From Bacteroidales bacterium (GTDB lineage: Bacteria; Bacteroidota; Bacteroidia; Bacteroidales; JAADJA01), in contig JAOZLR010000209.1 of NCBI GenBank assembly GCA_029934735.1, forward strand, positions 1-5,150: 5,150 nt of DNA, read 5' to 3'. The position numbers and the translations under genes were made by a program. The notes below the pieces were generated by a model. It worked only from the letters and a program-made list of their open reading frames with translations. It did no database searches and was not told the origin of the DNA. Shown here in pieces: positions 1 through 5,150 of this stretch (its first letter is position 1; each line of letters opens with the position of its first letter).

Positions 1-437
1 TCAGCAGATGTTGAAATAATAATTTGTTCTCCAAAATCACCGTTTCCGTCAGTGTTCTCATACCATGCTACTTTGTCATCGTATGTAGATGTCGAAAGAA
101 CATCAATATCATTGTCACCGTCCATATCAGCAGCATAAACAGAGCTTGCCTGGTCCAGGTTTGCAGAGATGATTTGTTTTATCCATAAATTTCCGTTTCC
201 GTCAACATTTTCATACCATAAAATTTTACCATAACAGCCGACACAGGAAAGTACATCTAAATCGCCATCACTATCTATGTCTATTGTAAACAAAGAAACC
301 ACTCGTCCGGCAGATGAATCTATGATGTGCTGTGATCCGAAATTCCCATTACCATCAATATTTTCATGCCATGTAATAATATTTTCATCCCAGTAGAAAC
401 CCGTAATGACATCCATATCCCCATCACCATCCAAATC
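1..437 (-). repeat. Tandem protein-level repeats (FG-GAP/VCBS units), about 153-156 bases each
   Basis: Three successive units begin at the acidic loops encoded from about 437, 281 and 128, the last cut by the window edge. The period is 52 residues, then 51. They are alike in protein (acidic loop, hydrophobic strand, W-Y/H-E-N, D-G-N-G, then Q-x-I-I) but clearly diverged in DNA. They are therefore old domain repeats rather than a recent DNA duplication or a slippage tract. Confidence 0.75.
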
Positions 438-563
438 TCCTGCAAAAGCAGACCATGAACCCTCAACACCTCCTGAAATAATATTTTGTTGTCCAAAATA
501 AGTCTGGGCTTGTATTGTAGAGCAAATAAATAATCCTATCAGAATAATAGCTGATTTCTTCAT
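1..563 (-). CDS. Secreted FG-GAP/VCBS-repeat protein, N-terminal part (runs off the left edge)
   Basis: The first 187 codons of a gene whose 3' part lies outside the window. I chose the ATG at 563 because it opens directly into a signal peptide: MKK, a hydrophobic core (AIILIGLFICS), then a TIQAQ junction with likely cleavage after residue 19 (IQA|Q). The mature part is a chain of roughly 51-52-residue units. Each has an acidic loop (DLDGDGDMDV at 43-52, DIDSDGDLDV at 95-104, DMDGDNDIDV at 146-155) followed by W-(H/Y)-E-N-x-D-G-N-G (from residues 65, 116 and 167). This is the FG-GAP/VCBS pattern, in which Asp-rich loops bind calcium inside a beta-propeller blade. Family knowledge suggests an exported or surface protein, often sent through the type IX system in Bacteroidota, but the C-terminal sorting domain would be off-window. 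An AAGGA at 574-578 lies 10 bases before the ATG. Its ligand or enzyme partner is unknown; a catalytic domain could follow further downstream. Confidence 0.88.
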   Translation of the reverse strand, partial: MKKSAIILIGLFICSTIQAQTYFGQQNIISGGVEGSWSAFAGDLDGDGDMDVITGFYWDENIITWHENIDGNGNFGSQHIIDSSAGRVVSLFTIDIDSDGDLDVLSCVGCYGKILWYENVDGNGNLWIKQIISANLDQASSVYAADMDGDNDIDVLSTSTYDDKVAWYENTDGNGDFGEQIIISTSA

Positions 564-597
564 AATTATTTAGTCCTTATTATAATCGGGTCTACTA

Positions 598-930
598 CTA
601 CTTCAATATTTTCATCGACAAAGGATACTCAAACACTTCGCCATTCAGTGCTTTGACGGAAGCCAGAATTATCATAACCAGACTGAATAGTCCGAGAGCA
701 ATTAACAAAGGTATTCCAATTAGTATAACAATCAGCATGGAAGCGACAATACTGTAGATAAAAATTGAAATCTGAAAATTCAATGCCTGTTTACCGTTTG
801 CATCAATAAACTCAGATTCATCTCTTTTCAGTAACCAGACAATTAGCGGCCCGATAAAACTTATTAAACCTGTAATGTGACAAAGCATTGCTATTGTTCT
901 TTCGTCTTGTGTTGGTTGTGTTAACGACAT
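598..930 (-). CDS. DUF4870 / Tic20-like small membrane protein
   Basis: A 110-residue integral membrane protein with the look of the DUF4870 (Tic20-like) family. It has a short polar N-terminus with DERTIAMLCH (9-18), a first membrane helix at about 13-34, the characteristic polar loop WLLKRDESEFIDANGKQAL (32-50) leading into NFQ, two further hydrophobic segments at about 52-73 and 76-94, and a C-terminal NGEVFEYPLSMKIL. Its length is normal for the family, so it appears complete. The molecular function of bacterial DUF4870 proteins is not established; similarity to the chloroplast import component Tic20 is distant and should not be read as function. The ATG at 930 is backed by a clear AAGGA six bases upstream. 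The gene ends in TAG followed at once by two more in-frame TAG codons (592-600). It lies 55 bases after the small membrane gene and 34 before the VCBS-repeat gene. Confidence 0.85.
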   Translation of the reverse strand: MSLTQPTQDERTIAMLCHITGLISFIGPLIVWLLKRDESEFIDANGKQALNFQISIFIYSIVASMLIVILIGIPLLIALGLFSLVMIILASVKALNGEVFEYPLSMKILK

Positions 931-936
931 AATATA

Positions 937-941
937 TCCTT
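937..941 (-). promoter_or_regulatory. Shine-Dalgarno (AAGGA) of the DUF4870 gene
   Basis: AAGGA reads on the minus strand and is separated from the ATG at 930 by six bases (TATATT). It is the only well-placed purine-rich ribosome site in the window. It fixes the start of the DUF4870 gene and hints at translation independent of the genes upstream. Confidence 0.6.
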
Positions 942-985
942 TTTGTTATTAATAAATATGACGCAAAAAAATATACGAGGTTACT

Positions 986-1177
986 TTAAGTCAAAACTTT
1001 CCAAAGTATGGCAAAAAGGAACATCAATACCAGGGAGATGGCTGTGATTGTGCTGCTAACTTCTCCTATCCTGACTAACTTTTTGTTCACTGCTATTGCT
1101 TTTCCGGCAAGTCCGAAAACAAATCCTGCAAATGAAATACTAACTAATATTATCAATATAGTATCAAGAGATTTCAT
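986..1177 (-). CDS. Small two-helix membrane protein of unknown function
   Basis: A 63-residue protein that I do not recognise. It has a short N-terminus (MKSLD), a hydrophobic helix at about 6-29 containing small residues (AGFVFGLAG), a positively charged turn (NKKLVR, 31-36) and a second hydrophobic helix at about 41-60. By the positive-inside rule the turn would face the cytoplasm, making a hairpin with both ends outside. The ATG at 1177 lies two bases past the TAA of glycosyltransferase 2, with no Shine-Dalgarno, only A-rich sequence. Translation by re-initiation after that gene is therefore likely, and this is probably the last gene of the glycosyltransferase operon. It could be an accessory subunit of the envelope pathway, but nothing in the sequence proves this. 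An opposite-strand frame covers almost the same bases (1008-1190); the minus-strand frame is preferred for its operon position and clean hairpin pattern. Confidence 0.65.
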   Translation of the reverse strand: MKSLDTILIILVSISFAGFVFGLAGKAIAVNKKLVRIGEVSSTITAISLVLMFLFAILWKVLT

Positions 1178-1179
1178 TT

Positions 1180-2343
1180 TTATTTATTGATAATTATTTT
1201 TTCCAATTTTCCTGTTGCCGATTCCCAGTTGTAATTGTTCTGGACAAAGCTGTAGCCGTTATCTGCAAGTTTTTCAGAGAGTTTTTTATCATCAAGTAGT
1301 TTAATAATATATTCCGCAAACTCTTCCGGCGAATTTCCTACCAATATTTCTTTACCCGGCTCAGCTTCCAATGCCTGGTTGGCAAGTGGGGATGTGATTG
1401 ATGGAATTTTCATTGCCATAGCCTCAAGCAATTTATTTTGCAGGCCCGTGCCAATTTGCATTGGCGCAATAAAAATTCTTGCTTTGGCATAAAACTCCCT
1501 GATATCCTCTACCCATCCTGTTACGTGAACATTCTTACTTTCAAGTGCTTTAACATCAGGATGAGGAGATGCCCCGGCAAGCGTAAGAGTTATTTCCGGT
1601 TTTTGTTTCCGAACCAATGGTAATATCTCCTTTACAAGATAAAGTGAAGCATTCACATTGGGAGGATAGCCCATATTACCTGTAAATACAAGATCATACT
1701 CCTTTTTCATTTTCATTGGTTTGAAAAAATCAGTATCCACACCATTTATTACAACAGCAATCTTATCTTTATCATTATGGGGTATCAAATCCCTGTCAGG
1801 TATTGAAATGATTGTTTTATTATCAAAAAGGTCGAAAACTTCATTTTCATATTTCAGTAGTCTTTTGTATTCAAGTCTAAGTATCGGTTTCATGTAGAAG
1901 GAAGCTGTATGCGATCTGCGTTCCACACCCTTAGAAAACACATCCTGATAATCCAGAGTTTTGGGGATATTTTTTGTTTTAACATATTCTGATACTCTTA
2001 TTAACTGGCAAAAAATATGATCTGGTTTAATATTTTCGATTAACATGTCAATTTTTTGTTGAGCCTTTCTGTCATAAAAATAACCGGTTTGCAGAGGTTT
2101 TCCATTTATGTACGCTTTCAGAATATTCAGAGCTATTCCGGGCTTCCTTATGTTTATAATTGTAACCGATTTACAAAAAGGATCAAGGGCATTACGGTAT
2201 TTTTTGTCAACATTAATGTCGGAAATAGCACAAAGATGAATTTCGTGATTTTTCGATAATTGCTTTATCTGGTTGTATGCCCGTAACTTATCACCTTTTT
2301 CCAAGGGGTAAGGGAAGCGTGATAATAGTACAAATATCTTCAT
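1180..2343 (-). CDS. GT-B glycosyltransferase, family GT4 (Stp1/EpsH1-associated sugar transferase-like)
   Basis: A 387-residue cytosolic or membrane-associated glycosyltransferase expected to move a sugar from a nucleotide-sugar donor to a lipid- or glycan-linked acceptor. The N-terminal Rossmann half opens with MKIFVLLSRFPYPLEKGDK (1-19), with the Gly-rich acceptor loop, and has DYQDVFSKG at 131-139. From memory this resembles the sugar transferases linked to PEP-CTERM/EpsH1 polysaccharide loci (TIGR03087). The C-terminal half carries NGVDTDFF (200-207), TGNMGYPPNVNA (221-232), VEDIREFY (278-285) and GTGLQNKLLEAMAM (298-311), the nucleotide-sugar site. Glu307 matches the second Glu of the E-x7-E motif; the first is replaced, as is common in this subgroup. 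I place the start at the ATG of 2343, not the TTG at 2352, because the family begins with MKI-type strands and the three extra residues (MCP) add nothing. It follows glycosyltransferase 1 by 34 bases. Donor and acceptor cannot be assigned. Confidence 0.9.
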   Translation of the reverse strand: MKIFVLLSRFPYPLEKGDKLRAYNQIKQLSKNHEIHLCAISDINVDKKYRNALDPFCKSVTIINIRKPGIALNILKAYINGKPLQTGYFYDRKAQQKIDMLIENIKPDHIFCQLIRVSEYVKTKNIPKTLDYQDVFSKGVERRSHTASFYMKPILRLEYKRLLKYENEVFDLFDNKTIISIPDRDLIPHNDKDKIAVVINGVDTDFFKPMKMKKEYDLVFTGNMGYPPNVNASLYLVKEILPLVRKQKPEITLTLAGASPHPDVKALESKNVHVTGWVEDIREFYAKARIFIAPMQIGTGLQNKLLEAMAMKIPSITSPLANQALEAEPGKEILVGNSPEEFAEYIIKLLDDKKLSEKLADNGYSFVQNNYNWESATGKLEKIIINK

Positions 2344-2367
2344 CGGGCACAAGTATTAATTAAGGGT

Positions 2368-2375
2368 CAAAAATA
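2368..2375 (-). promoter_or_regulatory. Possible internal promoter -7 element before glycosyltransferase 2
   Basis: TATTTTTG matches the Bacteroidota -7 consensus TAnnTTTG. It lies directly after the stop of glycosyltransferase 1, about 25 bases before the ATG of glycosyltransferase 2, so a transcript could begin near 2362. No TTTG-like -33 element is seen at the expected distance, and in AT-rich DNA such a match can occur by chance. It may give extra expression of glycosyltransferase 2 and the small membrane gene. Confidence 0.25.
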
Positions 2376-2377
2376 TG

Positions 2378-3580
2378 TTAATTTTCTAAAATTGTTTTAT
2401 AAAAACCTTCAAGTTTGCCAATTATTTTTGAGATGTTATGATCATTTTCAATTAGCTTTCGTGCATTCCTGCCAATCGCTGAGCAATAATTCCTGTCTTG
2501 AATACATTTTTTAACAACTTTGGAAAACTCTTCGGGTGTGTTTGCAATAAGAATATCCTTACCATCTTCATAGTTAATTCCTTCAGCACCAATAGTTGTC
2601 GAAATTATTGTTTTGCCAAGAGCCATACCTTCAATTATCTTAATTCTTATTCCGCTGCCAGACAATAGAGGAACAATCATAATTCCTTTTTTATTTATAA
2701 ACTCTGTTGCATCATCCACTTCACCCACAATTTCAACATTTTTCATTTTAAGATTTGTAAGCCAGTCAGGCATCATCCTTCCGGCAAGATAAAAATTGAG
2801 TTTTGGGTTTTCTTTGTGAATTAATGGCCATACCTTATCAAGAAACCACCTGACTCCTTCTTCGTTAGGCATCCAGTTCATTGAGCCAAGGTGAAACAGC
2901 GAAATCTCTTTTTCTTCAAAGTATTGCGGTTTATACTTTGCAACATCAATTCCAAATGGAACATCAGTTAATGGAATCCGGCAACCTGCATCCCTGAAGA
3001 ACTCAGCATCTTTAGCTGTAATTGTTGCTATTCCATCGAATTTGTCCATAACTGACAGCTCATAATTCTTTAGTTTCTTTGTCAGATTACCAATGTACCA
3101 TTTTTTAAGAGGATTCTTTGTCACGGAAGTTATCCTTTCCCAGATGAGATGCTCAATATTATGCGCCCTTAGTATAACTCTGGCATTTGAATGTTGTTTA
3201 ATGGTTTCAATATATGGCGCCATATAAAGCATTTCAAGCTGGACAATATCAAAACTATTATCCTTAAGGATTTGAATGAGTTTTTTGTTCACATTGTCAG
3301 ATACAAACCGCTCAACATGATAGGATTTGGAGGAAAAAAGATTAGCCAAGGCTTCTACCGGTTTAATGGATAAATCAGTATAAACAAATTTAATGTCAGT
3401 TTCAGATTTGTATTTTTCCGGAATCTCTTTAGGATCGATGAAATATTTATTTGTATTAAGAGCAATAACCTTTACTGAATGACCAGCCTTAATCAATCCC
3501 CCGATATTCACATTCATTGCTATGGGGCCACCTTCTTTGGGCGGATAGGGCGATTTATTGCAAAGGAAAAGTATGTTCAT
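2378..3580 (-). CDS. GT-B glycosyltransferase, family GT4
   Basis: A 400-residue glycosyltransferase of two Rossmann-like halves, likely acting at the cytoplasmic face of the inner membrane on a lipid-linked or LPS-type acceptor. The N-terminal half starts MNILFLCNKSPYPPKEGGP (1-19) with the Gly-rich loop, then RAHNIEHLIWER at 138-149 and a basic, possibly membrane-binding stretch (KNPLKKWYIGNLTKKLKN, 155-172). The C-terminal half has VPFGID (207-212), HLGSMNWMPNEEGVRWFL (230-247), FYLAGRMMP (263-271) and GSGIRIKIIEGMALG (308-322) followed by GAEGI (331-335). Glu317 fits the second Glu of E-x7-E; position 309 is Ser, so the first Glu is absent, as in other GSGIRIK-type GT4 enzymes. The length is usual. 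The ATG at 3580 shares its A with the permease stop codon (TAATG), and AGAGAG about 7 bases upstream may help ribosome binding. It is related to the next glycosyltransferase but well diverged. Specificity is unknown. Confidence 0.92.
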   Translation of the reverse strand: MNILFLCNKSPYPPKEGGPIAMNVNIGGLIKAGHSVKVIALNTNKYFIDPKEIPEKYKSETDIKFVYTDLSIKPVEALANLFSSKSYHVERFVSDNVNKKLIQILKDNSFDIVQLEMLYMAPYIETIKQHSNARVILRAHNIEHLIWERITSVTKNPLKKWYIGNLTKKLKNYELSVMDKFDGIATITAKDAEFFRDAGCRIPLTDVPFGIDVAKYKPQYFEEKEISLFHLGSMNWMPNEEGVRWFLDKVWPLIHKENPKLNFYLAGRMMPDWLTNLKMKNVEIVGEVDDATEFINKKGIMIVPLLSGSGIRIKIIEGMALGKTIISTTIGAEGINYEDGKDILIANTPEEFSKVVKKCIQDRNYCSAIGRNARKLIENDHNISKIIGKLEGFYKTILEN

Positions 3581-3582
3581 TA
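3578..3582 (-). other. TAATG stop-start overlap coupling permease and glycosyltransferase 1
   Basis: The TAA of the permease gene and the ATG of glycosyltransferase 1 share one A in the string TAATG. Such junctions usually mean one mRNA and re-initiation by the terminating ribosome. The two proteins are then made in linked amounts, which supports a shared role. Confidence 0.85.
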
Positions 3583-5013
3583 TTTAACTCTCTTTTTAAA
3601 TATTTTGTGAACGAATTTAATCCATGATTCAGAATCGAGCAACGGAGAGTCAGTTGTAGCCTTGTAAGTAAGAAAGATACCCAGAGGTAACAGCACAACA
3701 GGTGCAACCCACATCCCGATATTGGCATCTATTACACCTGATTTTACCGATTTTTCGCCTGTAATTGAGATGATATGAAACAAAACAAAAAACAGAATGG
3801 AAATAACAACCGGCAATCCAAGCCCTCCCTTTCTAATAATGGCACCCAGAGGTGCGCCAATAAAAAAGAGCACAAAGCAGGCAACCGATAATGTGAATTT
3901 CCTGTGCCACTCAGCCTGATGTTTGTAAATCAGTTTACTTTTATTTTCAAGGTTTTGTTTATAATAATAGATGTTATTCTTTTGGTTTCTGCATTTTCCC
4001 AGTGCCCTTTCAATTATCTCGTCTTTTTTAAATGGTTCATAACCAGCAAGCATGTCATAGGAAGTGATAGTGTCTAATTTGTATTGTTCCTGTTGTGCAG
4101 AATCTATCTTGTTATAAAAGTAGAAATTATTAATAAGGCTTTTCGGAATTCTTTCCCGCTCATTGTTATATTTTCTGACCAAAGAATCTTCAGCACTTCG
4201 TAATTGTTTCAGGTTAAGCATAGAGTAGTTATTCTTAAATAAATCCTCATTTGTACGGGACATTTTAAAATCCATAAGGCTGAACTTGATAATTTCTTTT
4301 CTGAAACTTGAACGCTGAAATGGCCTTGTAACTTTATAGTTGCGCTGATCAGTTTTTTCAATATAGTTATGTCCCTGATACAGGGTAAAAAGCAGGTTTA
4401 GTTTATCTGGAGTCATTTCCATTCTTCCCGAATCTGCAATAGTCAGTTTAATATTACCTTTTTTATCTCTATGGTCGTAAATCATTATGTTTTTGACTCT
4501 CTTTCCATCCTCCTCCTTCTTTCCAATTCTGATAACAAATCCGTCAAGGTTATTATAAAAAACACCTTCAGGAATATCGAGTGCAAGTTTCTGCTCTCTG
4601 ACATCGTATAGAAGAGATTTGAATTTCAGATTAGCAATCGGCAAAACGCTGTTGGAAAAATAGAAGGCAAAAAGACTTATAAGAATTGAAAGTACTATAA
4701 GAGGTTTCATAATTTTCCGAAGGGAAATTCCGGCAGCTTTCATAGCTACAAGTTCATAATATTCGCCGAGGTTACCGAATGTCATAAGTGATGATAGCAG
4801 GATGGCAAGAGGTAGAGCGAGCGGAACAAATGTTGAGGAGGCATACATTAGTAGTTTTAGAACAACATGCCATTCAAGGCCTTTTCCTACCAGATCATCA
4901 ATATACTTCCACAGGAATTGCATAAGCAAAACGAACAGGGAAATAAAAAAGGTCAGTAGCAAAGGCCCTATGTATGATTTTAAAACAAGAACATATATTT
5001 TTTTAAGCCTCAC
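3580..5013 (-). CDS. LptF/LptG (YjgP/YjgQ) family permease, long Bacteroidota form
   Basis: A 477-residue inner-membrane permease of the family that, with the LptB ATPase, pulls lipopolysaccharide from the inner membrane towards the periplasmic bridge. Three N-terminal helices lie at about 15-35, 54-78 and 102-124, a large periplasmic region at 125-370, and three C-terminal helices at about 373-393, 398-417 and 431-450. Family signs are LLMQFLWKYIDDLVGKGLEW (29-48, a Bacteroidota-like version), NLGEYYELVAMKAAGIS (81-97, the cytoplasmic coupling segment facing the ATPase) and FFIGAPLGAIIRKGGLG (383-399). E. coli LptF and LptG have about 360 residues; most of the extra length is a polar, probably helical stretch at about 255-370, after the beta-jellyroll. 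I cannot tell LptF from LptG. The start is GTG at 5013: an in-frame TAA lies five codons upstream, no ATG lies between, and the next Met is residue 31, inside helix 1. It appears to be the first gene of the operon, behind a likely promoter. Confidence 0.93.
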   Translation of the reverse strand: MRLKKIYVLVLKSYIGPLLLTFFISLFVLLMQFLWKYIDDLVGKGLEWHVVLKLLMYASSTFVPLALPLAILLSSLMTFGNLGEYYELVAMKAAGISLRKIMKPLIVLSILISLFAFYFSNSVLPIANLKFKSLLYDVREQKLALDIPEGVFYNNLDGFVIRIGKKEEDGKRVKNIMIYDHRDKKGNIKLTIADSGRMEMTPDKLNLLFTLYQGHNYIEKTDQRNYKVTRPFQRSSFRKEIIKFSLMDFKMSRTNEDLFKNNYSMLNLKQLRSAEDSLVRKYNNERERIPKSLINNFYFYNKIDSAQQEQYKLDTITSYDMLAGYEPFKKDEIIERALGKCRNQKNNIYYYKQNLENKSKLIYKHQAEWHRKFTLSVACFVLFFIGAPLGAIIRKGGLGLPVVISILFFVLFHIISITGEKSVKSGVIDANIGMWVAPVVLLPLGIFLTYKATTDSPLLDSESWIKFVHKIFKKRVK

Positions 5014-5038
5014 TATAATTGCAAATTATTGTTGTGTG

Positions 5039-5070
5039 CAAAGATATAATAAAGTAGAAACGAATTGAAA
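5039..5070 (-). promoter_or_regulatory. Likely Bacteroidota-type promoter of the permease-glycosyltransferase operon
   Basis: TATCTTTG at 5039-5046 (minus strand) matches the -7 consensus TAnnTTTG exactly. TTTC at 5067-5070, a three-of-four match to the -33 TTTG, lies 20 bases upstream, which is the usual spacing. Transcription would begin near 5033, leaving a leader of about 20 bases before the GTG at 5013. It sits just downstream of the terminator of the preceding gene, as expected for a new transcription unit. No operator or leader structure is visible. Confidence 0.5.
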
Positions 5071-5095
5071 ATGTATTTGGTACAGAAAAACAGGG

Positions 5096-5129
5096 AAAAA
5101 ATTAAGCCACCCCAGGGAAAGGGGTGGCT
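5096..5129 (-). terminator. Rho-independent terminator of a gene beyond the right edge
   Basis: Read on the minus strand, AGCCACCCC (5121-5129 region) and GGGGTGGCT (5105-5113 region) form a perfect 9-bp GC-rich stem around the 7-base loop TTTCCCT, followed by TAA and six Ts (5096-5101). This is a strong intrinsic terminator for minus-strand transcription entering from the right. In the other direction there is no T-run after the stem, so it should work one way only. It insulates the permease operon from its upstream neighbour, of which nothing firm is visible in the last 20 bases. Confidence 0.85.
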
Positions 5130-5150
5130 CAGCAAATCAAGGTAAGGTAA

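Noticed and set aside
619..627. TATCCTTTG on the minus strand, about 60 bases before the VCBS-repeat gene, as a promoter -7 element
   Set aside because: It has one base too many between TA and TTTG and lies inside the DUF4870 coding sequence, so it is not a convincing promoter.
946..955. Palindrome TTATTAATAA between the small membrane gene and the DUF4870 gene
   Set aside because: It is pure A/T in AT-rich DNA, too short and weak for a terminator, and has no second copy in the window to suggest an operator.
1008..1190. Plus-strand frame of 60 codons opposite the small membrane protein
   Set aside because: It has no ribosome site, opposes the direction of every other gene, and runs into the end of glycosyltransferase 2. 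Its hydrophobicity is what the complement of a membrane-protein frame can give.
1438..1623. Plus-strand frames inside the glycosyltransferase genes (also 2056-2259 and 3191-3373)
   Set aside because: All lie fully inside strong GT4 genes, have odd composition and no ribosome sites; they are shadows of the coding strand.
4802..5068. Plus-strand frame of 88 codons opposite the start of the permease gene and its promoter
   Set aside because: It is antisense to a well-supported family member, has low-complexity Ser/Thr/Arg composition and resembles no known domain.
5130..5150. Possible last codons of an upstream minus-strand gene (a TGA at 5129-5131)
   Set aside because: Only about 20 bases are available, and more than one frame reaches a stop; no protein can be supported.

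Overview
The window looks like AT-rich chromosomal DNA (low G+C, judged by eye) from a member of the Bacteroidota. Four things point there: a long-form LptF/LptG permease with the N-terminal LLMQFLWKYIDD segment, a secreted FG-GAP/VCBS-repeat protein whose signal peptide ends in an AQ-type junction, a TAnnTTTG-type promoter element, and weak or absent Shine-Dalgarno signals before most genes. All supported genes lie on the minus strand, so they are read from right to left. The window is almost fully coding and has no gene-free stretch above 300 bases. I saw no RNA gene, CRISPR array, insertion sequence or integrase.

Right end (about 5014-5150): a short intergenic region holds a strong intrinsic terminator (9-bp perfect stem plus T-run) for a gene lying beyond the right edge. 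It is followed by a plausible Bacteroidota promoter that starts the main transcription unit. That unit runs lptF/G-like permease (3580-5013, GTG start), GT4 glycosyltransferase 1 (2378-3580, sharing one base with the permease in a TAATG junction), GT4 glycosyltransferase 2 (1180-2343), and a two-helix 63-residue membrane protein (986-1177, two bases after glycosyltransferase 2). The spacing suggests one operon for building and exporting an envelope glycolipid or surface polysaccharide: cytosolic GT-B enzymes adding sugars, and a permease of the type that pulls lipopolysaccharide from the inner membrane. The sugar donor and acceptor cannot be read from the sequence.

Left end (1-985): after a 55-base gap comes a DUF4870/Tic20-like three-helix membrane protein (598-930), which has the only textbook Shine-Dalgarno in the window. 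After another 34 bases comes the first 187 codons of a secreted FG-GAP/VCBS-repeat protein that runs off the left edge. These two may form a separate short unit or be read through from the operon; no terminator is visible between any of the genes.

Overall this is a mostly ordinary envelope-biogenesis neighbourhood. The points most worth a second look are the coupled permease-glycosyltransferase operon, the extra polar segment in the permease's periplasmic domain, and the unassigned small membrane protein. I do not see convincing evidence of a wholly new system.
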